A stretch of DNA of 64,000 bases from Primulina eburnea (Eukaryota > Streptophyta > Magnoliopsida > Lamiales > Gesneriaceae). How positions within the stretch are numbered: position 1 is the first letter of the stretch; each line of letters opens with the position of its first letter. The stretch covers positions 5,797,057-5,861,056 of the forward strand of contig NC_133118.1 of the NCBI RefSeq assembly GCF_022965805.1. Direction: 5' to 3'. This document shows, one piece after another, positions 49,033 to 62,000 of this stretch. The translations under genes and the position numbers were made by a program. The notes below the pieces were generated by a model. The model was not told where the DNA came from, ran no database searches, and worked only from the letters and a program-made list of their open reading frames with translations.

Positions 49033-51335
49033 TTACAATGATTTCTTCTTTGACCTCTCTTCACGACAAAAAATAGGAGATGGTCTGATATTGAAATAAG
49101 TAGCGAAAGCAAGGTAAACGCAAGACAAACCTACATAGACTTTAAACAAAAGGAGGGAATAAAAGGTGAGGTAAGTGAAGATACCGGTAACACTGAGTAC
49201 CACTGCACAGTTGGCCATGCATCCGAGTGTTGAAAGTTCGTCTTCGGTCCCTTGATTAGGAAAATGGCCATTAACTACGAAATCAGTGAGCAGTTGATCT
49301 TTGAGTTGAAACGCATCCATCAACCAGGAAGTGATCTCTGATTCCGAAGAGGGTATTTCCTCGTGAGGGATACGTCGGAGGTGTATGTGTACTTCGGAAG
49401 GGTCGACACCAAACACATTATCCAAGAAAGTAGGACAGTTGTTCTTGTACGCGATAGTAATGTCATAAACTGCAAAATTTTGTGGTACAATGATGTATGA
49501 TCTTATGAAGCAACAAATGTGGAAAGAGCATGTTTACGGGTCAACTGAATTTTACGCACTTCTATAGAGAAATCGTGTGTGTTATTAGGGAACCAAGGTG
49601 GTGTAGGACTTGATGATTGTCGTTTTATTGAAAATTAAAGTCGTCGGTAATTTGTGCAACTCTAAAAAATTTTAAACCATACAAGAATTTAAATGACACA
49701 TTTCGATATTCTAGCAAGGGGCAATTGTTTATCTATATTTCACTATCGGTATCTGAGTTAAGGACAAAACTTTAACTCCCATGAGATTCAAGTTGGTGCC
49801 AATATTGTTAGAGAGAATGTTGTGTGTTGTTATATGATTTAAAATATTTGAATTGGCTATTGCTTTTCGTAAACAGCAAGTCTTGATACTAGGGAAACTA
49901 CCATCACTCTGTGAGAGTTCGTCAAACTAGTAAGAAATAGCTTGCACCAGTATACTAGATCAAATTTGTTGCAATGCTTTGTGTAGGCAACCACACTGGA
50001 AAGGCCACAATATGTGAAAACTTGAACTAATAGAGATGTAAGACATTTATGTTTTAATATGTGAATCCCTACTTGGCCTGCTACGCACGGACATGGGTTT
50101 ATTTCCATATTTAGCTCATTGATTGGCGGTAGTGAGATGGGGGACCTCCTATACTTCTACAATATCAAATCAGTCAGCACATTATCTAAACCTTAACTAG
50201 AAATACTCGAACAAATCAATAGTTTCAGTACTTCTTTTTTTGTTTCACCTCAGGTTTGACCTGCTTATAGAAGACATTCACAAGGTCCGAATGAATATGT
50301 TGGGATTTTAATGGCTGTTGCGTGATTGCAACACGTGCTGGTCATAATGAGTAAGTGTCTGAGAAAAATTTAGGCTGCCTTAACCACTTGCGACAATAAG
50401 CTTTTTAAATTATCAACCACAATGACAAAGAAGGGGGCAGTCAGTACCTGCATCTAGAGAATCCCTCAAGATCTCCAAGCAAGTGTGCAGACCTCTTGTC
50501 TTTGGTAGTAACACATTTTTCAGAACTGGTAATCCGTTCTCCTTAGCGAACTTTTGACTTTTTCTGCATTTCTCATCGCTGTGTCAAAAATGCAAGGTGA
50601 ATGTTATATAGCCAGGATCCAAAAGTTTTCAAGAAAATATACAAAGAGATGGTGCCTGAAGATTAACAAACAATTCATTTTCGCAGAACACAGAGAGATT
50701 GTAGTAAAGGGTGATAAATATACTTTGAAAATTTAGAAAGACAGAAGGATTGATGAGGTTTTACGTAAAATCGGTTCCTTCGGGAAAGACAGCAAGCCAG
50801 AGTGGATCCTGACGATTGCTAAATGTAGAAAGCATTCGGCGCATCACCTGTTCATCAACCTCCCACTTTCTCTCCACTGGAATGAACTCAAAAACGTGAA
50901 ATCCCCAGCCAAAGATTGGCAGTTTCATCAAACTGCTTTTGAGAACATATCTTATGTAGCCCAAGCACCCTTTCCGCAGAGCTAGATTCCACAGATACAT
51001 CCAGTCTACCTCAGTTCTATGGTTGGCTATAATCAAAACATTCTTCTCTAACGGAGCTTTCTCACCCGAAAAGATTACTTTAACCTTGTTTATCTTTTCA
51101 AATAAGAATGGCCAAAGGCCAAGCCAAAGACCAAAGAGGAAGGTTACTAATTTCCTACTGTAATGTACACTAAATAGGCGTGTGAATACAGCGGCCGGGG
51201 GCACGAAATAAACTAAGAACATAAACGCAGTTGAAATGTAAACTGCTAAACATAGAAGACCCCTAAAGATCCTAAAGGAGACAATGGGAAATGCTTTAAT
51301 CCTTTGTCGGAATTGAGGGACTTGCTAATTTCCAT
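49033..51335 (-). pseudogene. LPAT4: 1-acyl-sn-glycerol-3-phosphate acyltransferase, LPAT4/5 type, with a one-base frameshift in exon 1
   Basis: Exons (minus) 51335-50765, 50578-50448 and 49469-49033, GT-AG introns, about 379 aa once one missing base is allowed for. The enzyme acylates lysophosphatidic acid to phosphatidic acid in the ER. Hydrophobic segments lie near the N-terminus ([20 protein letters not shown]) and the C-terminus (CAVVLSVTGIFTYLTFY...). The catalytic box NHRTEVDW replaces the common NHxxxxD form in the manner of plant LPAT4/5, and FPEGTDFT is the glycerophosphate-binding motif. Frames switch at about 51266-51280: M-E-I-S-K...PLSPL is read in one frame and [11 protein letters not shown] in the next. 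Exon 1 is 571 nt where 572 is needed for the splice phase. This is a real mutation or a sequencing error. A downstream Met at 51222 is the only in-frame restart. Confidence 0.88.
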
Positions 51336-54235
51336 CGTTGTCGGGTGAATCTTTAATCTTCGGCCACCACACCAGCAAAAACAAAAGATGCACCTTACAG
51401 ACTATTTTTTCACCTTAAGTTTCTAGGAGAACAAAGAACTGGTCAAAACACATACAGAAGTTCACACATCGTGGAGCTTGTACCTGCGATTAGTGACAAA
51501 AATAAAGAGAGTATAAATGGCCGAACCATAATCACTATAATATTAATAACATCAAAATCAGGTTGACATTTAAAGATATGAACATAATAGGAGCAATCAG
51601 ACAAACTTGCTGGGACCGCTCATTTAACAATGAACACTGAAAATTCAACAGTTCAATTAACACACAGCATTTAATGTTAGAACAGCGCATAAAGATTATA
51701 GTTACATGTAACCACTTTAAAAATCACATAAAATGTAAAATATCTGGTAAGAAATGTTAAATTATTACGCGTGGGTTTCACCTCGATCGTGTCACAAGTA
51801 TAAGAGGAGAAACATGCAAAACAAAAACAAAAACCCAAAAAAAAAAAGAAAAAAGAAAAAAGAAGAAGATTGCAATGAATGCATCTGTGAGACGCTTGAC
51901 ATGGAGTAGTTGAAGAGAGAGTGGGGGTCGGGCTTTTATGGAACGGAGAATGAAAACGATGATACAAGGATATTGTCGGCCAAACACAACAAGATTTAAA
52001 TGAACTTAATAGACTTTCACCTAAAAATTTGGTAAGAGTAACCCACAAAAATCTATCCAATATACAAGAAAATACCTGGAAGATTAGATCCATGAAATAG
52101 AAAATTGAAAATAAAAAAAATGAAAATTGCCCCCAATCATCAGAAGCTCTGATTCAATCGACAAAATTTATCAATAAGAACTCAACTTGATACTCTTGAG
52201 AGATTAGACCGGATAATCAAAAAAAAAAAACTCATTAAAAAATCATGGATATACCTGTTTTCATCAACCAAACTGGAGTTCGGTAAGGCTATTTGATATG
52301 ATCGAGCAACTTTTATATCAAAATAATTTTTTTTTCTTACTTAGCTCTTGCTACTGCTGCTTAAGAAGAAGACAAACCAATGCAAGATTATGCAGCAAGT
52401 ACAAAGAGCGGCCTGTATCCCAAAATCGTAGATCTGCTGCTTCTAAATTTTAGATCCTAAAGAAGATTAGACTTCTTTAACGACTCAAAATTCTGAAGGA
52501 AAATTTGCAAAACTCCAAATGTTTGGGTGTCATTAGTCTTAACTCTTAACCATGCCTTCGAAAAGTAGGCTGTCCAGTGGAACATTGATGAAGCTAATGC
52601 CACCAAGAACTCCACCACGACATTCTCGCTGCAGCGGAACCAGGACATGGCCACGCAAAGCTCACACGGGGTTGATGGAACGTACTACCACCAGACTTAA
52701 AATTAGTCTTCCATATTACTACAATCTCACCAAACATTGGAAGGGAATGGTTTAAAGTTCTGTACTACCCTGAAAGGGTTCTCATTTTACAAAAACTGAT
52801 ATAACCAATTTACTGTCTTAATCCAATAATTTGCAATTTTTTCGATTTCAGCACTTTTATCATTATAGTGAGTGAGAACGAAAAATGTACTATGTGTTAC
52901 AAAAAATTACAAAAAATAATATCACACCAACATTCCGACGAAAAAAGACTAAATTGAAAATAAAAAAATTATGCAAGTTAATGGACTGAAACTTTGAATT
53001 GACAAATAACATGATCGAAAAATAAAAAATATGGAAATTACTTAACCAAAAATATAATTTTCCTAATTGCACAAAGACCATAATAGTGAATGTGAGCGAC
53101 TACCCCACATTTCTGGTACCAAACTAGAAAGCAAGTACTATAGATTTCCCACAGTAAACTTATTACCCATATCAAGAAATGTAAGCATCACAGCGAATTC
53201 CATTTGACGCTGATTTTGCAAGTAGATAGAATCTTACCCACAAAGAGAACATCTAAATAATCAAGTAGCAGACACAATTCTGTAAACATATATGATTTTG
53301 CTAATTTTCCCACCTGTCATTTCATATTAGAACACAGCTTCTTTCTTGAAAAAAGAGGAAAAGAACACTCGAAAATCTTTAGCATATTTGCTGCAGTTAT
53401 GTTTTATCTTGACATCTAACCTAAGACATTTCATGGGTATTTGAAAATTTAACCATTATAAACAGTATGGCAGAAAGAGCACAGATAGAGAGGAATCCTT
53501 CTCATTTTTTGCAAACAGAACTCTCTCTATTGTATTAAACCAATTGATTTTGGGAATGATTTGAAACTTCCAGTTCAAATGGCCTTAGGCCTTGGCTACA
53601 CTTGAAATCCATTGCACCAAAATCCAAAATAAAAAAATGGATTCAAATTCAAGATTGATTGTATAAGTATTCCATAATTTGATTCGAGGGAAAAATTCGA
53701 AATTTGGGTTTTGAACAATATCAATATCGCTGCATTATCCATCATAATTGTAATTGATTCCTAGTTAAAATCACTCACACGACTATGGATCTCAAATCAA
53801 GATTCCAAAATCACTCAATCCATAAATTCGATGCATGACAGGGCAAAAAGTTTTAACAGACTCCTCATTTCTCAACCATAGTCATAACAAGTCCAGAAAC
53901 TAGACTCGGATATGTCCACAGTCGGCAACAAATCTCAAAAAATTCTTATCAAAATATGGAATAAACAACAACAAATCCAAATCCAAATCCAAACCAAATG
54001 AAATTTAATAAACATCAATACATTTCGTACCTTATACTACTAGTACTGCTTCATTAACACAGTCAAAGCAGACGAGAATTCAATCTAATTCCATCAAAAT
54101 TCAAAATTTAAAATAAAAACGAGTCCAACTAAATCAACTACAAATTCGGTCAAAAAATAGAGGGAGATTTTACCTATTTTTCCGTCAAATCCAAGCGAGA
54201 GAGCCGAGTTTGAAGGGATCGGAGTTTGAATTCCG
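51336..54235 (-). other. Likely 5' UTR exon and long leader intron of the LPAT gene
   Basis: At 54174-54230 (minus) a GC-richer stretch (CTCGGCTCTCTCGCTTGGAT) follows a TATA-like TATTTAAATAA at 54241-54250 and ends at a good donor, AAATAG then GTAAAATC. An acceptor lies somewhere before the start codon at 51335, for example AAAG at about 51350. The intervening 2.8 kb is AT-rich and would be a leader intron, as in some plant LPAT genes. Transcript support is needed; there may be further leader exons. Confidence 0.5.
52555..52696. other. Unexplained GC-richer coding-like fragment
   Basis: A short block within the proposed leader intron that is markedly less AT-rich than its surroundings. The plus strand reads AVQWNIDEANATKNSTTTFS from just after an AG (acceptor-like) and stops after GTYYHQT. 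The minus strand is also open (SWFRCSENVVVEFLVALASS). I do not recognise either. It may be a captured exon fragment or a terminal exon of an overlapping gene. Confidence 0.3.
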
Positions 54236-54240
54236 AATGA

Positions 54241-54250
54241 TTATTTAAAT
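54241..54250 (-). promoter_or_regulatory. TATA-like box for LPAT gene
   Basis: Minus strand TATTTAAATA, about 15-25 bp upstream of the proposed leader exon. Inferred from spacing. Confidence 0.4.
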
Positions 54251-54396
54251 AAACCAATAAAATTTTGACCAATGGAACAATGTATTTATAATATTGTTTT
54301 GGGAAGTTGGACTATGTGATGTGTATAGATATCCGCTAGTGTGTTATCTTGTAACAACCAACTACAATCATAATATAATTACTATTAAATTATATA

Positions 54397-55872
54397 TGTG
54401 ACACCTCTGACCTCTTTAAATAAAATACACAGCGGAAATTAAAATTTTCTTTAAAATATGGAAGGAGTTTCAAAATACAATTCTTTAACAATCTTTACAA
54501 AATAACAATACATGATCATTCGAATGACATAACAAAATACAAAACATCATTCCTATGATCATGCCAAAATCTTCCTTCCAAAGGTGTATGCATATGACCC
54601 CCTGTCCACAGTCAACGTCCCGGGCCACCACTCTGATCTGCATCACATGAAATAACTGAAATGAGAATAAATCTCAGCAAGTGGAACTCTTACATAGCAA
54701 TGAACATATACTCTGTAAAACATAGCTTTGAAATCATAAATACCATCAAATCTGAATCATGAATACTGTAGCAATAGCATAGCAATAACATAGCAATAAG
54801 ATGGTATTTCTCTTTACTCTGGTTGGATTGATATCAATAGTATCTCTGCTCTGGGGTGCTCGTATCCCAAATCGATATAAACCGATAACTCTGAGGGATA
54901 TAAGCCTATGATCGTTGATCAACTAATTGCATGCAATCTCTGACTATGTATCTATCAATCCAATAAAAACATTTAAACTCTCTCTTGGCTTTAACAATCA
55001 CTTTGAAACTGTTTCTTTTCTCTTCTTTTCCCTTTGAACAATAATGAGACATAAAATGCCTCCAATATACATATCAATGAAATCGATACATAACAATGAA
55101 TTAATTGAAGGGAATATCATAGTAAAACCTTTAAAACACAATACATATAACATCATGTGAGCAAAATGGATGAATTTCCACTTACAAACCACAATAACAC
55201 CTTGATATAACTCTTGGTACACCATCTACAACAATAATCCATAAATAACACCAACATCAACTCTATATCCAAAAACTCAAGTCAAATAATCTATTAAACC
55301 AACAAAACATCCACCTATAACATCTCATCTTCCAAAACCATGATAGAACTCAACCAAAAACTTACCTTAGCTTCCTAGCACCAAGGAGAACCTCGATCTC
55401 AAGTCAAAAATCGAACTAAATCCACGAATCGAAGATAGGAAGCAAATGAAATGGAAGAAACCCTTGCAAATAGAGAGAAAATCAGAAATGAGAAGGAAGG
55501 AAAAGGATAAGGTATGGCCAACAACTCCAAAAAGTAACTAAATATCTCGCCCATACCTAGACCGCGGGTGCGCTGCTACAAGCACCGCGGGTGCGCCTAG
55601 CTCACGGCACAACACAATAATTCTGGAACACAAACACCGCGGGTGCGGCGCTGCAACCACCGCGAGTGCGGTCATCACCGCGGGTGCGGTCCTTGTACTA
55701 CCGCGGGTGCGGTCCTGCTACGACTTCCCAACTCCAAAATCATGAATAGTACACCGCGGGGGCACTCCTCTAAGAGCGCGGGTGCACTCTGGTCACGGCA
55801 ATGATCAAAACTCAACCAACTAAAATCGATCCGAAACTCTGAAACGAACAACCAACAACAACTAACACCTCA
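54397..55872 (-). repeat. Probable solo LTR with the ACCGCACCCGCGGT array
   Basis: The left end TGTGACACCTCTGACC is the minus-strand LTR terminus (GGTCAGAGGTGTCACA). The right end is probably TGAGGTGTTAG on the minus strand at 55872. Both ends lie in TA-rich sequence (ATATA and TATAT), so a target duplication is plausible but ambiguous. The array of eight ACCGCGGGTGCGG motifs at 55558-55796 is followed by an ATATTTAG TATA-like box near 55545. No internal region or second LTR was seen. Confidence 0.6.
55558..55796 (-). repeat. CCGCACCCGCGGT motif array, 8 copies
   Basis: Same motif as in the LTRs at 3659, 10346, 40136 and 46184, though the surrounding LTR is a different, more diverged family member. 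Confidence 0.85.
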
Positions 55873-56074
55873 TATATATATATATATATATTTATAGGGT
55901 CTCATGTGAGACCACCTCAAGGATCTTAATCTGTGAGACGGGTCAACCCTACCCATATTCACAATAAAAACTAATACTCTTAGCATAAAAAATAATATTT
56001 TTTCATAGATAACCCAAATAAGAGATCCGTCTCACAAATACTACCCGTGAGACTGTCTCACACAAGTTTTTGTC
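55873..56074 (-). repeat. (TA)n tract and GTGAGACGGTCTCAC foldback repeat copy
   Basis: A short TA run at 55873-55892, then a complete foldback repeat copy at 55899-56074, from GTCTCATGTGAGACC to GTGAGACTGTCTCACACAAG. It is the best preserved copy in the window. Confidence 0.8.
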
Positions 56075-57425
56075 ATATATAAAAATCATCATTCCATCAG
56101 AAAAAAGGATAAAAGTTAGTACATGAAAATTCAGTAAAAAAGAAAGAGTAAATGGGTGAGAAAATGCCAAAAAATGAGAAAAATCCTTGACAATTAGTAA
56201 ACTTTGTCAAAAAATTGTAAAATTTTTTTACTAAACTTCCTATCACACCCAAAAACAGGTTGGTGTAGGAGGTGTATCAACACATTTTCATGGATTGCTT
56301 CAAATAAATCGTAAACTAAGAGCGTCTACAAAGATATACATCTAGAAATAATCTTTTTGGGTTGCATGTTCATGTACTTTAAATTCTTTCTTAACCCTTA
56401 GTTAGGTTTCAGTTATAACTGAGATGATGTCCCTTGTGTTGAGTAGAATCCATGCATGCCAGTAAATTAGTCGGAAAGTCATTGGAAGCGCTTATTTTCC
56501 TATAGCAAAAGCTAGCCATCCAGGTTAAAAAAATCACATTCTTTGCAATGTATACGGCTTCTCTCAGGAAACTTTGTATACAAAAGTTGTAGGTATTGAT
56601 GAATGTAGTCTGCCCGAATAATATCGGCTGCACGTGGCGTCAGAATCATCATCAGGCGTCGCCCCGATGACTGGAATTTTCGTGTCCCAAGGTTTCTTCA
56701 CTTTTTCTAGACTATAATTTCAAATTTCAAAGCTTCGGACTAGTCTCGGAATGTCTATGAATTTTTGGAGGAAAACCAAAATCAATTTCCACAAATTTTT
56801 GGGATGGTTAACTTGAATTTTGATGCTTCTGGGTTTCAATCATGCATAATTTTTTGAACTTAATTATAGAAAAGAAAATGTTGAACATGATGCCAAGTAT
56901 GCTCAAGGTTCAGTCAATGATCGGAAACAGTAGTGAAAGTCTATTTTTTCAGGCTGGAAAAACCCATAGTAGACCAGCCTGAAATATATAATCCGGATAA
57001 AATGAGTTTAGAATTTGAAAAAACTTTCTGCACAAAAGTTATAGCACTTCACAAAATACAGCTACTATGAATATTTCAGAATTTTTTGAATTAATTTAGA
57101 GTTTATTATGATTTTTCTCATAAATTTAAAATTGAATCCAACCCCAAATTTAATCAAGAACTAAACTTAGGCAAATCAATTATCGAGGGATATTACTAAC
57201 ACATGAATTATCATAAAATTGATGAATACAGGAATTTCGAAGTAATTGGATTGTCAAAGAAAATCACTGAGTAATATAGGAAGGTGATGTTTATTATCGA
57301 TTTTATTTAAAATATCTTGTTTGACATTTATCCTGGAATTTATCGTAATTCTCTCAACTATTAAATGTTTCATAAACTGCAATACATGGAATAAATCGAA
57401 CTATATATGTCTTAATAAATTATTA
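56075..57425. other. AT-rich region with no recognised gene
   Basis: Mixed AT-rich sequence. 56640-57000 is slightly richer in GC (GCGTCGCCCCGATGACTGG) and may be a transposon fragment, but nothing identifiable was read in any frame. Confidence 0.5.
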
Positions 57426-58060
57426 TCCTTAAGTTTTGGTTATTGACAAAATCAAAACAACACCTAACTGTTTCAGGAAACAACCAAAATCTATCCTACA
57501 TAACAGGAATAACTCAACCGTTTGGATTTCAATCGATTGCAGCAGAAGAGTTTCAACCGTTAAAAGTTTTCCAACCAGCTGTTCAAAAACTTCAACCACT
57601 TCATTAAAGAGTCATTTATTGCACACTAAATGAACGACATTCTCTGGTCGGCTCAGGACATTCAATGATTTTGCATCGCTACAAGTCAACCGTGTTTGGC
57701 TCCAGTCCCGATAATGATCTTCATTTATGTCGTTATCTCAAAAAAGAAACATTGCTTAAGTATCCTACATGTTCTGATCAAGCTAACAGTTGCTACAAAA
57801 AGATATTCAGCAGCAACTCTTCAAAGGAACGGGATTCAAAGCCGCACAAGCAAAGAGAATATTAAATTTCTTTGCAGCATAATGATACATCAGTTCAACG
57901 TTACAGGTTTACGTTACACATCCTTTGTCGACCATTAGACTGAAAGCTTATATAAATTGAGAGTTGAAGAAATGCAAGATAGAGCTCGCTAATGTTTTCA
58001 TAGAACATACAAGATTTTGAACCACTACATTGTCACATCACTACAATAAAATATATCTCA
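57426..58060 (+). repeat. Possible copia LTR fragment
   Basis: Begins near AAGTTTTGGTTATTGACAAA, a phrase typical of long copia LTRs, and contains many CAACC/TTCAACCG repeats. A TATA-like CTTATATAAATTG lies at about 57949. The style resembles the solo LTR at 61429-62783. No clean ends were found. Confidence 0.35.
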
Positions 58061-59018
58061 GTTTCGGTATAAAAAAAACTATAAATTGCACAGTGGAACA
58101 AATTTAAGAAGAACTGCCTGTTTATTGCATCAATATTGTTAGAAATCAAGTTGATTTCTCCGGCAGTAAAATTGTATTTGAAGGTTATAATATTTTTATA
58201 AAAAGAAAAATTAACACAAAATTGGAAATGGAGACCAATTGGATAACTAATAGAATTATGGAAAACATGATTGTTGTAGACAATTAATAGTCAATAGATG
58301 ATAATTAATATTTTAAAGTAAATTGTCTTAAAATTCCAAAAGCAAACATTTTCTTTTCCTCTTCTTTCCCACTCCTCAACTCTCTCGTGCCCTTGAGTTG
58401 CTGGCAAATAAATTGTAGAAAGTTATTATTTGTAAATATGGGTAATTTGTTTTTTTTTATTGACACCGTTTTCTCGCAGCCAAGGCGTAGCGGGAGTTTT
58501 AAAAATTTTATATCGATGTTCAAAATTCTCCTTGAGCGTCGTACAAACTAAACATCCATAGGGTGTTTAGATTATATACTCGTGTGTTTTAAACGTTGGC
58601 TCCGACTATTCTCGTTTTAAGCGGATATAACACTTCTTGTAAATCATTTCAAACGGATCTTCTTTTACTTGATCGTCTAATTAAGTTCATGATTAGAGAC
58701 TTTGTTCCTTGTTTGGATCGTAGTAAAAATCGCAAACAATTTTTCGTTGAGACTAGGACACCCGAATTTCAGAAATCCACATGTCGGTGCAATAGGAGGC
58801 GGAGGCACAAAGAGGTTTTGAGAGGAGGAGTGGAATTTTTGTGTGTTATTTTTAAAGTCATATGTTATCAACCATTTATAACGTATTTATTAAAACTACA
58901 CAAGTTGTATGCCACAAGGACTCCTAATTCTAGTCTCATTAGGATTCTTAATTTTTATTAATTAAAATTCTCATATTATTATTATATCATGTATTTATCA
59001 ACTTTTGATAATGTATGA
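58061..59018. other. Spacer with no recognised gene
   Basis: AT-rich; a small less AT-rich block at 58590-58860 has no readable homology. TATGA at 59014-59018 would be the left target-site copy for the LTR starting at 59019. Confidence 0.5.
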
Positions 59019-62000
59019 TGTGACGACCCGTTACTTAAAATAATACTATTTTAGTATTCGCGGAAAAATTTAAAATTTTCTTAGTATTATAAACATATCT
59101 CTTAAAATAAAATAAAGGTTACCATTCATATTAAAAATAAATATAATATTAAACTTCAACGTTTGAATACCACCATCATCAAAATCCCAGGTCAAAATGA
59201 CCACCATAATTTGAAAAGTTTAGTATGACATAATAAATCTGAACAACTTGCCATCAACCCAAGCACATAAAGTCAGAGTAAATAGTTTTAAAAAGTGCAT
59301 ATTAAAATCTCATAAACTACAAGGTCCTCGGATTTGCACTGCCACTGGTCCAAGCCTGCTCAGTGGTCACCCCCTTCATTCTCCCCATCTACATCATCTG
59401 CATCGACCAAGTCTAGTGAATCTAATGACTCAACATGCATAAAACGTGAATAACAAGTAATACGTAATAATTCATACAATTTAAACATAGCTCATACATA
59501 GCATAATATAATCATAAATATATATAACGCGATTTTCTTGCATTAACATTTTTATAAAATCACATTTTCATACTAGTCATAGTAATCGTAATAGTAAATC
59601 ATTTTGCATAGAGTTCTGTTCAATGCAAGTGGTCCATGACATAAATCATTTGATCAAACTAACCACAATAATGGGCCGGCAGAGATCATCACAGTCCTTG
59701 GACTGGATGTCCACTCTCTAACATAACATAATTCCTCAGAAGAAATTGGAGAGGTCTCTGGATACGTTCTCTTCCAAACCCACAACATAATTGGCAACAA
59801 GACAAATCGCACACATAAAAAATAATTATTTTGCACATCATACATACTTACAAACATTCTTTAAAGGTGCATTTAGATATATACAACTCCCGATTTAAAT
59901 AGAACCATTTAGGACGTACTAATCGACTCGAAACTTGATCCCACACGTAAAACATATCCCAAACTACATCCCAAGGCCCTAAACCAGCCCTGAACCATGC
60001 CCCAACCCCGTACCATGCACAATGAACAATAAAGACACAAGCTTCCCCAAAGAGCGACATTATGATACTTATGCTCTCCGTATGACTTCTAATTGATTTC
60101 AACCCGAACCAAGCCCTAGACTCAACACTTAGACATTGCTTAAGACTCTGGTTTGACCCTTTTCTGCCCATGACACACGCAAAACCCTTCAAACCACAAA
60201 AGTCATAGCCCCTCCATCGTGAGCCCTAGCTTGTGCATGCGACGCGCCGCGACTCCAGCCACTGTGCTAACCAACCAGGTCCTCATCAATCCATACCAGG
60301 CTTACCTCGGGACCATAATACCTTGCCTATACCCTAGCCACGAGCCCTGGTCCAACCTACACTGAACCAGACGTGAAACTCGCGGCCAGCCCTTATGCGC
60401 TACTGTGATGCTCCTTCGAATATTGATGCATCACTGGCCTATCGCCCCATCCCGGATCACCTAACGACATCTAAACACATCCCATAACGTAACCATACAT
60501 AGCAGCAAGCCATAGGATTGATCCAGCAAAGCCGATGATCAAAAACTCGAGAAAACGAAGGAGTTCTTACATATTATATGTCAAAGACAAATTTAATACT
60601 TTTCTAGCAACATATAATCAAACCAAGAGTTTTCATGCATTTTTTGTATAACAATACACTATATAACATGGTCGATGCATCAAATAAAGTTTTAGACATG
60701 TCTTTGCATTTTAAGCGCACGAAATATCAAAAATAGACGTGAGGGAAAACGGACGCCGAACTAAGATGGTTTACTGCATTTTATTGCTTAAAAAGGGACT
60801 AAATTAATCAAAGAACGTTGTTTGATGATCGACTAAGGCTGCTGTTAGAAGAAGAATGAAAAAATCCAAGCCCATAGGTTCAAAACTCGTGGCTGAAGTG
60901 TGTGTGCATGTTTAGTGTGTGTTCTAAGTGTGTGCTAGGGTGAGAGGCGTGTGTTATGGTAGAATTAGGGTTAGGAATCTTCTTTTATTTATTAAAAATA
61001 TTAGCTAGGATTTTATGTTAACTACCCCAAAGTTAAATCATAATTAGGTCATTCAACTTTTAAAATTTGACAATTTAAGAGTCTTAAAAATCCTAAATTC
61101 TACCCATAAATAATACTAACTAATTTAGATAACTAAGTCATAAAATAATTAATAAGAATATTATATCTTGAATGGAAGTATTTAAATTTTTTACTTTTTC
61201 GAATTTTCTAATTTAAATGTTTAACGACTTTATTTCACTTGATAAATTAAATTTAGCTCTTAATGCTAAAATTCATAAATACCTAATTTCTCGACTTAAA
61301 ATAAAAGTATAACTTTAAATTTTAGCACCTCAATTGTTTCTGGTCTTCTTTCCTAGTCCGACATCAAATATTCGTAAGGAAAGCTAAAACTCGTGAAAAC
61401 ATGTTAAATTGCGTAATAAAATAAATATTGTTGAATCGAGAAAATCCTCAAAAAAAGTGATGAGCTGCAATAGATCATGTTCTACGAATGTTTACACCAA
61501 TGAAATTAGATCGAGTTTGAAATTAAATCAAGCGGAAAACACTAGAAGTAATCCTTCGTTCAGAAAACTGATTGGTTAAAGTTTTTAATCTTGTGTAACT
61601 AATTAACTGAAGATAAGGGGGATCGGTTCTCGCATGTGTTAGTTCAGTTATGGTGAGAACTGAACTGATAGATACTCGAACTGATCAATTCAGTTTAAAG
61701 CTAGGGGTTAACAGTTAGAGTACACAAGATATGTTTATGGATGTTCGGAGACTTCAACTGCTCCTACGTCACCCCTTCTACCTCCTCAGGTAGGATCCAC
61801 TAGAAGACTTTGATTAATTAAAACAAGTGTAATAACCCACCTAGCTTATGACTTACCGACTGTCTAACTGAACTCCTAGTCTAGACTGAAAGCATCACCT
61901 TCCAGTCAACACTTGTTTAACGTCTGTGTGTCAAAGACTACATACACATATTTTACGTCTGTGTGCAAGACGTGATTTGAGTGGTGGTGAGTATTTTCTG

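Noticed and set aside
59848..60192. 114-codon minus-strand frame in the gypsy LTR
   Set aside because: Lies wholly in the LTR 59019-62904; no domain, composition typical of the GC-richer part of such LTRs.
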